NCBI RefSeq assembly: GCF_032884065.1
Contig: NC_088866.1
Coordinates: 55,808,068 to 55,872,067 of the forward strand
Length of the DNA stretch: 64,000 nt
Source: Artemia franciscana
Lineage: Eukaryota; Arthropoda; Branchiopoda; Anostraca; Artemiidae
Direction: 5' to 3'
Shown: positions 11,651 to 22,287 of the stretch, one piece after another
How positions within the stretch are numbered: position 1 is the stretch's first letter
Layout of the letters: every line of letters starts with the position of its first letter
Translations under genes and position numbers: made by a program
Notes under the pieces: generated by a model
Told to the model about the DNA's origin: nothing
What the model saw: only the letters and a program-made list of their open reading frames with translations
Database searches by the model: none

Positions 11651-13037
11651 TGTTGGAAATACGGTCAGTTAGTCAGGTACCCAAAACAATCCGTAGGCAA
11701 TTTCTCTATAAAACATCTAGCAAATCTTTCTATATTTTTTGGAGCGCCGATGCTTCAAAGCCATATTTGACCAATGTTATCACTGTAGTATGCAATGTTT
11801 AAACAAATTGGGCATTCCGATAATCATCTAGGATGCAATTATCCTCATAATCTAAGTCCAGGAAGGTTTTCCCTCCCCGTTTGATTCCATTTAGTTAAAA
11901 TGTAAATTGCGTATCAATATGTGCTCAAAACACGCATGAATCAAATTTATTTCGGTATCCTTGTCATATATCTTTTTCAAGTTTCAATCTTCATTCTTTT
12001 GTCCGGGATTTCTTTATTGGAATGATTTTCCAATTCGTATATGAATTTCCTTTGATTTCCTTTTGTCATTGTGCCCAGAAACAAAGGATGTAAATCACAA
12101 ACCTCGAGGGTCTATTAAAACAAGCCATTCCGTCCTTAGAAGTCCTTTAATGGGCCTTCGTGTACCTTTATTATTTTTAGTGACTTTGTGGCTTTAGCGA
12201 CTAAATCTCAAATATGTCTTTCCGATCACCTCCCCTAAGATATGGTGACATCTGAGGTAAATATGGCCGAAAAAATAGTATGATTTTTCAGGCCATGTTG
12301 GTCTCATGTGATAGCGTGCTGTTTGCTGTCATGAGGTTTAGCTAATCTCATGTGGTCATTAAAAGTAGTATTTGCTTAATAGGAGATAGGAGACAAACGA
12401 TGGTTTGGACGAAAGAACTTATGGTAACTCAAGCTCAGAAATTACCTAATATCTCTCTGCAAGCAAGTTTTGCACTGCTTTCCCCTGACAAGTCCTGATG
12501 ACGAAGTGTTGCAACAAGAATTCTAAAATCTAATGAAGATGTAAGAAGCGTCCTCTGGTTGTGAAAGCAATGAAAATAAAAATTGATATTTGAATATTTT
12601 CTTCGGATCATTTAAATTTTTGAAGTTCCTCCAAAGAATTTTTTTTGTATGGCTTAAAATAGTCATACTATAGACCTGCTTGGGAGAAGGGAGAGGTTTT
12701 AGACTTTCTTTTAGTCATTGGTGTGAATAAAAGAACCTCACTTATTATGGTGGAGAGTATAAGAAAAGTTATACCAGAGTTTGTTTTTGCTTCTTTTAAA
12801 TCGTTGCTGAAGGATTTTAGATTTTTGAAAGATTTTGAAAGACCTTTGAAAGATTTTGATCCTGTGCATAACTTCCTCTGCTCTGAGATTACTTATCTGT
12901 TCAGTTTCATAAGCGGTATAAATGATGTAGTAAGTTTAGTCATTATAACATTCCAGAAAGATTTTGAACCCTGTCCTGAATTACTTTGCTAGATGGATTA
13001 ACAAAAAAATATTCATTGACATAGTTAAACCTTTCAG
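11651..13037. other. Intron sequence, no recognised gene
   Basis: AT-rich intronic DNA ending in the branch and pyrimidine-tract region of the next host exon. Around 12800-12970 the phrase 'aaagattttga' is repeated four to five times. The 89-aa open frame there (12723-12992) mirrors that repetition and is not a credible gene. Confidence 0.5.
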
Positions 13038-13264
13038 ATAAGCCCCTTAGTGAAACCCGTGGTCGTGAGACGCAGAGTCGAGCTATTCGAGGCTCACCCA
13101 GATTTGGTGACCGACTTGAGCCTAAAAGAAGTTTTGAGCCCATTCGAAGTACAATGGACTACAGAGATCGTATGCCATCTGCACCCGGAGAAAGATTTGC
13201 TCCCTACCCACCAATGATGACAGGAACAGATTCAATCGGAAGAGGGGATGTTTATCCTGACAGG
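13038..13264 (+). CDS. Host gene exon 2 in window: Arg/Pro-rich segment
   Basis: Acceptor 'acctttcag' (AG 13036-13037) and donor 'gtaagttac' at 13265. Two starting bases complete the codon left by 5508, and the exon ends on a codon boundary, the phase needed by the exon at 28561. The frame is open without stop and encodes about 75 residues rich in Arg, Pro and Ser, with 'RGSPRFGDRLEPKRSFEP', 'MDYRDRMP' and 'YPPMM', ending in VYPDR. There is no catalytic domain. Arg/Gly/Pro-rich composition with RD/DR pairs suggests a disordered, possibly RNA-associated, nuclear protein, but that is inference. There is no Met-initiated open frame here, so the exon shows only by splice logic. Confidence 0.75.
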
Positions 13265-13793
13265 GTAAGTTACACAATTTTTCGGGTCAGCGATTTTGAC
13301 TATGCGAAAACTTAATGGCGAAGGAGCGAAGCTCCTTATTGATCTTAGGAGCCCCTTGAATCGTCATGCTCATTGAAGTTCCTAGTGTTAGTATTTTTAG
13401 GTGAGCTATACTGTATTAAACTTATTTGACTTTACAAAGTTTATTACGAGTAGTAACTTAAACTCCTTATCGAGCCATGGCTCGATGACATGACTCGAAG
13501 ACCATGACTAATTAGAGTAAAGCCAAGACAGATAGTCTCAGTGAGAGGCGAAGCTGCCATAATCCTTTTTCAGAATTGTTTAAAAATGAAATCATTACGC
13601 TTGTTTATAGATAGTCTGTCATCCATCCTAGAGCAGAACTAAGGTGGATAGGCATGGAGTAAGTGTAATTCAAGTGAGCTTTACCTTACTGTGAAAGCCC
13701 ACTGGAATTGTAATGGATGACTGAGATTTTTGGGTTAATTCATGATGGACAATGTCCAGTGGACTTGTATGTAAAAGGGGGAACATGGCTCTC

Positions 13794-14185
13794 AGGTCTT
13801 TCATCACTTCCTCCAAGTTGATTGTAATTGTAAAAGGCTGTCAAAGCCTTTTGAAGTTTTTTTTTATTATTATTATTATTACTCCATCAGCAATGATGAT
13901 ATTTCGCTAGTGCTGGTAATTTCCTCGTTCTGATTTCAGCTTCGATTTATATGCTGTACCCTCGCTTGAATCAGCGAGGGATTATTAGGTATTACCTCCG
14001 CTCATTACTTCCTTCTAGTTGGTTTTAATTGTAAAGGCTGTCAAATCCTCTTGAAGTTTTTTTATTATTATTATTGCAATCTTCGTGGCTCCACCATTTC
14101 CTCGTTCTTATTTCAGCTTTGATTTATATGCTGTACCCTCGCTTGAATGCTTCAACGAGGGATTGTTAGGTATTACCTCTGCTGG
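13794..14185 (-). repeat. Duplicated (about 204 bp) LINE 3' region
   Basis: Two consecutive blocks share 'tgtaaaggctgtcaaa', a run of att triplets, 'tttatatgctgtaccctcgc' and 'gagggatt(a/g)ttaggtatta' at an offset near 204 bp (first about 13800-13990, second about 14005-14185). On the minus strand they follow the LINE C-terminus at 14335-14620, so they are a duplicated tail of that element. In each block 'ccctcgc...gcgaggg' or its equivalent can form a short hairpin. Confidence 0.6.
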
Positions 14186-14334
14186 GTAGCTATTCCATAT
14201 GGTGACGGATCGTCGGGTGGAATCCATTGTTAGGTATTTCTGACAGGGTTTATCCTGCTCAGTAGTCCTGCCGGGCTCTGTTTTGGTGAGTTGCCTTTAA
14301 AGGCTTTGCTCTTTCAGGAACGAGCTTTGATAGC

Positions 14335-14620
14335 TCATCTTATGGAGAATAATGTATTTAATTTTAAAAGGTCGATATAATTACAATATCGAAACGATCT
14401 TGTATCGATTGCAGGGGTTTGGCATCGAGCTGCTACTGCACGAGCTGCTCGATTTTGAATATGCCGAAGAGGAGCGATGTGGCTTTTAGGAGCACCGGCA
14501 AGAAGAGGGTATGCTTCAGAATGCTTTAGATAATCGTTAATATTACCAAGTATTTTTAGAGCGTATACTGTATCTTTAGTCTCTGAGCTAACCAAATATC
14601 CTAATTGATTAAGAATATCG
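14335..14620 (-). pseudogene. LINE reverse-transcriptase C-terminal fragment
   Basis: An 86-aa open stretch contains 'SHIAPLRHIQNRAARAV', then 'YCNYIDLLKLNTLF'. This matches the post-RT region typical of Jockey/CR1-type LINEs (xLxPLQxxQNRAxR followed by L-x-I-x-x-L-x-x-L). Frames further down on the minus strand give a weak 'IWNSLP'-like segment near 14200, as expected for the same protein. No RT core lies upstream, so this is a 5'-truncated insertion in the host intron. Confidence 0.6.
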
Positions 14621-14869
14621 ACTGATTAATACATTGTTATCTTATAATGACGGAAATATTCTGTGTATTCCCTTCTTAGTCGGCAAAGACGTTCTTTCTT
14701 ACGCATAAGGTTGAAGAAACCGTATAAAGTCTCCAAAACGGGTAGTAAGTTAAATAGATTCTGTGGTGTATCCTGCCACAATATGAAATAATGTAGCTTA
14801 AATTATTATCATATTCAGCATATAGAGAGCCCTATTGTAGAGAGTTCTAGCTTAAATCTACAGTAGAAC

Positions 14870-15045
14870 TTTACTTTTTTTTCCAAGAAGAAAGATCACA
14901 AATGCATGTTATTTTTTTCCCCAGGGGCGATTTCATTGAACTATTGGTCCTAGGAGATCGGAAGAGGGCTCATTTAACCGGAAATTGAAAGTTCTAGTGC
15001 GCATTTTCAGTGATTATAAAACTGTGTAATGGGAACTGGTATTTT
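14870..15045 (+). repeat. Short foldback-family fragment
   Basis: 'agaagaaagatcacaaatgc', a T/C run, 'caggggcgat' and 'gagggctcattt...ggaaatt' match the module at 22615-22760 of the complete plus-oriented copy. It abuts the truncated 5' end of LINE copy 1. Confidence 0.55.
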
Positions 15046-15162
15046 CTACCATTTCTAGGCACCAAATAATGATTTTACCCCAAAGAGGGCCAAACTTGCC
15101 ATCGGTTAACGACCATGAGACTTCCAATCGATTTACGAGTATTTTAAGACTAGAAATCTTTG

Positions 15163-16703
15163 GCAGACCATCAGGTGGCCTAGCATGTTTAATAAAAAGT
15201 GACTGTTATATTGCTATTCGTCTTACCAACCTTGTCCTCATTAATGTTTATCTCCCCTGTGACCAGAAATCTCTCAGAAGTTTTACAAAATTTTGCGCAT
15301 TAATAAAAAGTATTCTGAATGGCATTGAGAATATTGGATTGGACTGGTTATTAATTGGTAATATGAACTGTAATATTAACTCTTCATCAGTGCTGAGCGA
15401 GCTTCTTTTAGATTCACTACCAAGTAGTTACGGAATTTTGAAGAAAGATGCCTCCCATTCATATATCCATAATAGTGGCTAACTTTCGGACATTGACCAT
15501 TGTATCGTTTCTTCTTGTCTAATCTGTGGTGAAGTCTATGTTGATCAGGATCAGCGTGATTATGACCATCTCCCCCTGTCCCTCATTCCTACCTGTAATG
15601 CTACTGCTGAGAAGAACCTTCGTCCCAATTCTAGAAAGTGGGTTTCTTAAAGAGAATGGAACAAATCTGACTGACATCTTTATTTTCAATGCTTGTTAGA
15701 CTTCTATGAACGATTAAAGTCCCTTTTAATCTGTTGTGCACAAGCGTTGGATCTCCACAAGCCAGGATTCAGCTTAATATTCATTATAGCCACATTGTGT
15801 CGTGCTTAAAGAGGTCTGAAGAAGTAGCTGTTCCCCTAAGTCGCTTTTGAGCCCAGACAAGAACTTCAATTTGGAAGAATGACCCAGAGCTCAAAACTAT
15901 GAAAAATCGTGCTAAATTATGGCTCAAAATATGGTTAGCTTGCGGCTGCCCTCTAAGGGGTAATGTTTTCGATATTAAACAAAGAACAAAGCTGGGTTTT
16001 TAAACGTTATCTTCGAAGAGTTAGATATAATGGTGCCGAATTTCCTAAGACTACTAGCTAGTGGAAAAAAGTGATTAATGCCACGAAATTCGATAGATCG
16101 CCTATGGCCGATCAAATCCCGAATGTATCATGGATCAATCATTATAGTAAGATTTTCGATACAGTAATATATGCGGCTCATTCTCGTTTTGCCACCCTCT
16201 GTTCTAATCTGTTGCCTAGAAAAAATCACTCAAAGTCGTGTACCTCCCGTTTGTAATGGCCATGTCGAAAGAAGCGTGGAGAGACTTAAATCGAAATCTT
16301 ATGATATCGACGGTATCAGTGCTTTTCACCTCAATACCGATTCGGAGGAATTAGTTTATCACTTGCGGCTATTTTTCCAGATGTGTTTATGCTCGTCTTT
16401 AGTCCCTGATTCCTTTTTATTTGTAACATTACGTCAATTTTGAAACGTGGTAAGGATCCAACTAGTTGCGTTTCGTATAGGCCTTTTACGGTTGCTTGTA
16501 CTTTAAGTAAAAAATTTGAATATGTTTTTCTTCCTGATCTCCTGTCTAAAGTAGATTATATGTCTGATCAGTTTAGCTTCAAGTCGTATATATGATGCCA
16601 AGATGCTCATCATGCTCTTGCTTCGCACTTGAAGCGCATAAAAATGGTTTTGAGGTTCTTTTTTGTGCACTCGATGTTTCAAAAGCATTTGATTCAGTAT
16701 GCC
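15163..16703 (+). pseudogene. LINE family 1 copy 1, part a (endonuclease to RT)
   Basis: From 'ggcagaccatcaggtggcct' onward the sequence parallels the intact copy (36403-40511, minus strand): endonuclease region with 'DWLLIGNMNCNI' (GDLNCN in the intact copy) and SDIDHC, then 'RWKSKSYDIDGISAFHL'-like linker segments and the RT start. About 35 bp is missing near 15200 and a stop follows the HNSG segment at 15481. Smaller deletions occur near 16610. The copy is 5'-truncated inside the endonuclease domain. It is cut at 16703 by a foldback element and resumes at 18535 in register with the reference, so the LINE was here first. Confidence 0.85.
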
Positions 16704-16718
16704 ATTACATAAAAAAAA

Positions 16719-16998
16719 CTAGTTTTTCTAACTGAAAGTAAGGAGCGACATTAAAACTTAAAGCGAACAGAAATTACTCCGTATATGAAATGGGTTGTCC
16801 CCTCCGCGATCCCTCGCTCTTTATGCTAAAGCTTTTAATTGTTTTAAAAAGTAGAATTGTGGTAAAGAGTCAAACTTTAGCGTAAAGAGCGAAGGATTGC
16901 GGAGGGGACAACCCATTTCATATACGGAGTAATTTCTGTTCGTTTTAAGGTTTAATGTCGCTCCTTACTTTCAGTTAGAAAAACTAGTTTTTTTTATG
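16719..16998. repeat. Long hairpin, arms about 125 bp ('TGGGTTGT' type)
   Basis: The left arm runs from 'actagtttttctaactgaaa' to 'ctctttatgctaaag' and the right arm is its reverse complement from 'ctttagcgtaaagagcga' to 'cagttagaaaaactagt', with a handful of mismatches and a loop near 30 nt. The variant block 'tgggttgtcccctccgc' is present in both arms and differs from the 'ggggctgt...ctcaacgcc' block in most other hairpins. Confidence 0.85.
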
Positions 16999-17524
16999 TA
17001 ATTTCTGAACGTTTTTGAATTAATGCATGTTTGATTTTGGCTCTCCACACATAAATTATTAAAATGAAATTTACATTTTAATTCCTTTTTTGCTAAATGG
17101 CTTTCTCTTAGTTCTGATCAGACGATTTTGAGAAATAAGGGATGTTGAAGGAGGCCTAGTTGCCATGCAATTTTTCGGTTATACAAAAAGGCAACTATAA
17201 AATTTTAATTTTTAACGAATTTTTTTATTAGTAAAAAATATACATAACTTAAGAATTAACTTACGTAACAAACTTTTATATTCTTAATTTTCATTATGTA
17301 TATGAGGGGGTTTGTACCCTCGTTAATACCTCGCTCTTTACACTAAATCGTAAGTTTTGTGCCGATTCTTTAAGATTGACCCCTGAATCACAAAGGCCGT
17401 AGAATAAATAGTTGAAATTACTAAAAATACTGTTGCATAAAGAGCGAGGTATTTATCTCCTCCTAAAGACCTCGCTCTTTATCCTAAAGTATTTTTAGAA
17501 CCCTTCATATGCGTAATAATCTCT

Positions 17525-17714
17525 GTTCGTTTTAAGTTTCAATGCTACTCCTTACTTTCAATTGAAAAAACTTTTCCATGTTTATTTTTCCATTGTTTTT
17601 TTTTATAGAAATTTTAGATGTTCGTTTTAAGTTTCAATGCTACTCCTTACTTTCAATTGAAAAAACTTTTCCATGTTTATTTTTTCATTGTTTTTTTTTA
17701 TAGTAATTTTAGAA
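17525..17714. repeat. 95-bp tandem duplication inside element A
   Basis: A 95-bp unit starting 'gttcgttttaagtttcaatg' occurs twice (17525-17619, 17620-17714), nearly identical apart from small changes in the T-rich part. Other family copies have it once, so the duplication is specific to this copy. Confidence 0.85.
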
Positions 17715-18534
17715 AATCCTGCACCCTTTTCATTGAATTTCTGTTCCCCCATGACATATTTCTCCAAGGAAAGATCCTCCCACAGAGCCCCCTTCCCTCA
17801 ACCCCACCCCCAAAACCAAAAAAAAAATCCCCTGAAAACTACTGTACACTTCCCAATAACCATTATTATATGTAAACACTGGTCGAAGTTTGTAACTTGC
17901 AGCCCCTCCCCCAGGGACTGTGGGGGAGTAAGTCATTCCCAAAGACACAGTTATTATGGTTTTTGACTATGCGGAACAAAATGGCTATCTCAAAATTTTG
18001 ATCTGTTGACTTTGGAGAAAATGAGCGTGGGAGGGGGCCTAGGTGCCCTCCAATTTTGGGTCACTTAAAAAGGGCACTAGAACTTTTCATCTCCGTTAGA
18101 ATGAGCCCTCTTGCAACATTCTAGGACCACTTGGTCGATACGATGACCCCTGGGAAAAAAAAAAAAAATAAATAAACACACACCCGTGATTTGTCTTCTG
18201 GCAAAAAATACGAAATTCTACATTTTTGTAGATAGGAGCTTGAAAATTTTGCTATATGGTCCTCTGATACGCTGAATGCGATGGTGTGATTTTCGTTAAG
18301 ATTCTGTGACTTTTAGGGGGTGTTTTCCCCTATTTTCTAAAATAAGACAAATTTTCTCAGGCTCGTAACTTTTGATGACAAAGACCAAATTTGATGAAAC
18401 TTATATATTTAAAATCAGCATGAAAATCCAATTCTTTTGATGTGTATTTTAGCATCAAAATTCCGTTATTTAGAGTTTCGTTTACTGTTGAGCCGGGTCG
18501 CTCCTTACTACAGTTCGTTACCACGAACTGTTTG

Positions 18535-19187
18535 ATAGCCAACTTTGGTATTCTTTAATCCAACTTGGTATTAATGCGTTAATTATATCAACTCTTCGTT
18601 TTGGCATGCTAATTCACATGTTCGACTCAAGTCAGGTGACACTTTCGTTGATAATATCCCTATCTGTTCTGGTCTTAGGCTGGCAAGGAGGGGTCCTATC
18701 CACGTATCTTTATAATGCTTGTCTTCATCCTGTTTTGCCACGTATTAATCCTTTATGTTTCTTAGGCCTAACTAATCTTTCGTATATTGCATATGCAGAT
18801 GATTTACTTTTGATTAGCCGCACTAAATCTAGCCCAATTAAATCGACCCAGCTGGTTTCTAAGTATTTTGAGGAGGTCGCCCTCAAATTTAATACTGAAA
18901 ATGTGAATATTTGGTTTTTAATGCTAAACATCAAAGTAGTGATCTTGCTTGTGGTTCTTTTTCAGTTATCCTTGTTTCTTCGATTCGGTGGCTTGGTATT
19001 AGCATTTGTTCATCTTTATCTACACTTCGATCTTGTGGACTTACTGATATTAAAAGTAAACCTAAAATTGGGTACGCGAAAACTGTCCCGAACCAAGGCA
19101 GATTTTCACGAAAGGCTTTATCCAGACTTTATTCTACACATTACGATCATTCTATATTTTTTCTGTCCGGTTTGCGCCCGTTTTTTT
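18535..19187 (+). pseudogene. LINE family 1 copy 1, part b (RT to C-terminus)
   Basis: It continues the reading interrupted at 16703: 'IAYADDLLLISRTKSS' (RT catalytic YADD near 18790-18810) and the downstream 'STQLVSK', FNAKHQSSD and 'FSRKALSRLYST' segments shared with the intact copy. Frameshifts separate these pieces. It is cut near 19187 ('gtttgcgcccg' then T run) by a second foldback element and does not resume after it. Confidence 0.85.
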
Positions 19188-20517
19188 CAAACAGTTCGTG
19201 GTAACGAACTGTAGTAAGGAGCGACCCGGCTCAATAGTAACCGAAACCCTAAAAAATGGAATTTTGATACCAATAGTTACATAAAAAGAATCGCACTTTA
19301 ATGTTGATTTTAAATATATAAATTTCATCAAGATCGGTTATACCCATCAAAAGCTACAAGCCTGAGAAAATTTTCCTCATTTTAGAAAATAGGAGGAAAC
19401 ACCCCCTAAGAGTCATACAATCTCAACGAAAATCACACCATCAGATTCAGCTTATCAGAGAACTTTATTGTAGAAGTTTCAAGCCCCTATCTACAAAAAA
19501 TGTGGAATTTCACATTTTTTGCCAGAAGACAGATCACGGATGCGTGTTTATTTCTTTTTTTTTTTTTGTTTGTTCACCGAATCAAAATTCTGAGATAGCC
19601 ATTTTATTCACCATAGTCGAAAAACCTAATAACTATGTCTTTAGGGACGACTTACTCCCCCGCAGTCCCCGTGGGAGGGGCTGCAAGTTACAAAATTTGA
19701 CCTGTGTTTACATATAGTAATGGTTACTGGGAAGTGTACAGACGTTTTCAGGGGGATTTTTTTTTTGGTTTAGGGTGGAGATTTGAGGGGGGGTTACATG
19801 GGAGGATATTTCCATGGAGAAACTTCTCATGGGGGAAGAGAATTTCAATGAAGGGGGTGCAGGATTTTCTAGCATTATTTGAAAAAAATGAAAAAATAAA
19901 TGTGAAAAGGTTTCAAAATTATTACGCATATGAGGGGTTTACCTCCTCGTTATACCTCACTCTTTACGCTAAAGTATTTTTAGTAATTTCAACTATTTAT
20001 TTTACGGCCTTTGTGATTCAGAGGTCATTCTTAAGGAATTGGGACAAAATCTAAGCTTTAGTGTAAAGAGCGAGGTATCTACGAGGGTTGAATCCCCTCA
20101 TATACGCAATAAAAACATACGAATATAGAAGTTCGTTACGTAAGTTAATTCGTAAGTTACGTATATTTTTTACCAATGAAAACGTTTGTAAAAAATTAAA
20201 AGTTCTAGTTGCTTTTTTAAGTAATAGAAAACTTCGAGGGCAACTAGGCCTCCTCCCTCGCTCCTTTTTTCTAAAAATCTTCCGATTAATTGCAATTAAT
20301 TAATATGCAAATTTCGTTTTAATTATTTATGTGCGGAGAGCCAAGATCAAAACATGCATTAATTCAAAAACGTCCAGAAATTGAATTAAAAAATAAGTTT
20401 TTTTTTAATGAAAGTAAGGAGCAACATTAAAACTTGAAACGAACAGAAATTACTCCGTATATGAAAGGGGCTTTTCCTCCTCAACGCCCTGCTCTTTACG
20501 CTAAAGTTTTTACGATC
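19188..20517 (+). mobile_element. Foldback-family element B, 3'-truncated
   Basis: It starts caaacagttcgtggtaacga directly after a T run in LINE copy 1 and follows the family order through the 'gctctttacgctaaag' modules. Only the left arm of the terminal hairpin is present (about 20400-20510) before unrelated sequence starts at 'acgatctggtagggc'. No gene is credible inside it. Confidence 0.75.
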
Positions 20518-21289
20518 TGGTAGGGCAATGGGGAAGAAGCTACAGGGTTCTGCTCCGCCTCAAGGTTTGTCGCTTGACCTTATTAGGTATTTTGGACATT
20601 TGCATCTACCAAGCTCCAAATACTTTTTACAAAGGCGCTGTCTATGTGTGGTAACACTTTTAAGATGCATACCTCGCTTTGATTTAATTTTCCTCATGAT
20701 TTCGGCTTTGTGTGCACAACTTTACTGAAGGCTCCTGACTGTTTCTCATTTCTAGGTTTCTTCATTGCATTGAAATAATTTATGAAAATTTCACTCTCTA
20801 TTAACAAGCAGCTGATTATATCAGCTTGTCATTTTGGTCTCTAGGGGGTATTATCGGTGATCTGAAACGATTCTTTCTGGCAACCGACTTGTAAAAATTT
20901 CAGGTAGCTGAAAATATTCTATGGGACTGTTAGAAAACAGGAAAATAAATCGAAAAACGGTTCCAATCATCTTACAGGTTATTGTCTTCTGCTCATGATA
21001 GTACCGATTTTGTTCCAAAAGCAATATCCTTCATAGAGTACACTTGTGAAAAAGACCTTGACATTTTCTAAGATTTCTAAGCAATTAGAGGAAATAGAGC
21101 AAAATCCTTTCAAGCATTTTATAGCATCTTCAAGAAGCTATGGCCTGATATTAAAAGCGGCATCTTCCGCCAATGAATACTTGAGTACTTTTTAAATACA
21201 AATTTTCAATTTAACATGGGATTTTTGAGTTCCATCAGTTCACTTAATCACGGCCTTAGCTGCAGCACTTTTCCGTGTTACAATTTTTG
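20518..21289. other. Intron sequence, no recognised feature
   Basis: AT-rich sequence between two foldback pieces. A 66-aa frame at 20528-20728 starts next to the truncation point and has no recognisable domain. I see nothing further. Confidence 0.4.
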
Positions 21290-21690
21290 TGAGGGATATT
21301 TTTCTTGGGAGGTTTTCCACAGAGGGGGATTTTCCTGAATAATTTGAAAAATTAAATTTAAAAAAAAGTTTTTTTTTTAACTAAAGGTAAGAGCAACATT
21401 AAAAATTAAAAAGAACAGCTATTATTCCGTAAATGCGGGGTGCTGTCTCCTCCTCTACTTCTCCCTCGTTACGCTATATTTTTCAGTGATTTAGATAAGC
21501 TTCTTATTCTTATTCAACAGCAGTTTTGTTTCAACAGTGGTTCTTAAAGAATTGGCAAAAAGTTAAACTTTAGCGTAAAGAGTGAGGGGTAAGGGAGCGA
21601 GTAGTTCCCCGTGTATACGGGAATAATTTCTGTTCATTTTTAGTTTTAATGTTGTCCCTTACTTTCAATTAAAAACTTGTATCTTATATA
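21290..21690 (+). repeat. Diverged foldback-family fragment with terminal hairpin
   Basis: It contains the 'tttcttgggaggttttccac' module tail and then a decayed hairpin whose arms are 'taaaggtaagagcaacatta' and the complementary 'taatgttgtcccttac', with 'ctttagcgtaaagagtgagg' in the right arm. The spacer includes part of the inner 'tggttcttaaagaattgg' module, so it is a deletion derivative. Confidence 0.6.
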
Positions 21691-22287
21691 CTTAATTGAG
21701 CTTGAACCAGCTGTGGTTATGAATGAAGGGTTATTTTTTAGCTTGTTATTCTCCAGATTTATTTTCCGCTGTTCCCTTAGAATCCTTGATTAAGATCAGT
21801 TAGATTAAGATCAGTTAGAGATTCTTGTTTCTTAAAGCACTGCTTTTCTCAACTAAAACTTTCTGCAAAAGACCACTCCATAAGGAAACGAAGGCCCAAA
21901 ATGTTATCTGTCCCAATTTTAAGTAAAATTTTACAATCATATCCTGAGCTGAATAAAACCTCTATATCCTAGTTTTTTAACGTACCAGCTGCAGACTGTA
22001 TTTACCAGATTTGAACTGCAGCAACTGCAGTTTTGCTGTCATTAATGCATCTTTGTTTATTTACATTTTGCTGGGAAAGCAATCACTAAAAACAAAAAGG
22101 ACAAAGTTTCAACTAATTTTAAGTAAATTAGATCAGCAGCAAGAAGAACAAACTACAAAATGTTCCTATGGTCTTCTTATGAAGAGATGTATTTGATGAA
22201 AGCTACTTCATCTACTCGGAATTTATATTTCTGTACAGAATGGTACCTCTATCTCTTGAGGGGGAGTCCTTAGAAATTATCCATTAA

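Larger units (their letters stand above)
16704..18534 (-). mobile_element. Foldback-family element A, complete, inserted in LINE copy 1
   Basis: The flanking LINE reads '...tatgccat' on the left and 'agccaactttgg' on the right, adjacent bases in the uninterrupted copies, so both ends are fixed within about 2 bp. Left end: 'tacataaaaaaaactag' then a long hairpin (16719-16998). Right end: 'ccacgaactgtttg', carrying an 8-bp inverted repeat (acagttcg/cgaactgt, 6-nt loop). No convincing target duplication (0-2 bp). About 1.83 kb with no transposase. Small open frames recur in all copies but are not conserved in frame. The mobilising enzyme is unknown. Confidence 0.7.

Noticed and set aside
12723-12992. 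89-codon frame as a gene
   Set aside because: Covers a short degenerate repeat in an intron with no domain or splice support.
13310-13560. Short palindromes (ggagcgaagctcc, gagccatggctc) as an RNA gene
   Set aside because: No cloverleaf, box or promoter motif could be placed; small palindromes are common here.
16992-16998. CTAG(T) as a canonical Helitron 3' end (CTRR)
   Set aside because: Sequence beyond CTAG is still shared between copies, and in the LINE insertion the host sequence resumes further out, so CTAG is internal.
17618-17966. Recurrent small frames such as those with FIVFFYSN...SCTLFIEF, also at 32.6, 41.0 and 19.7 kb
   Set aside because: They recur because the foldback module recurs. 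Frame, length and start differ between copies, and the region pairs into hairpins, so coding is unlikely.
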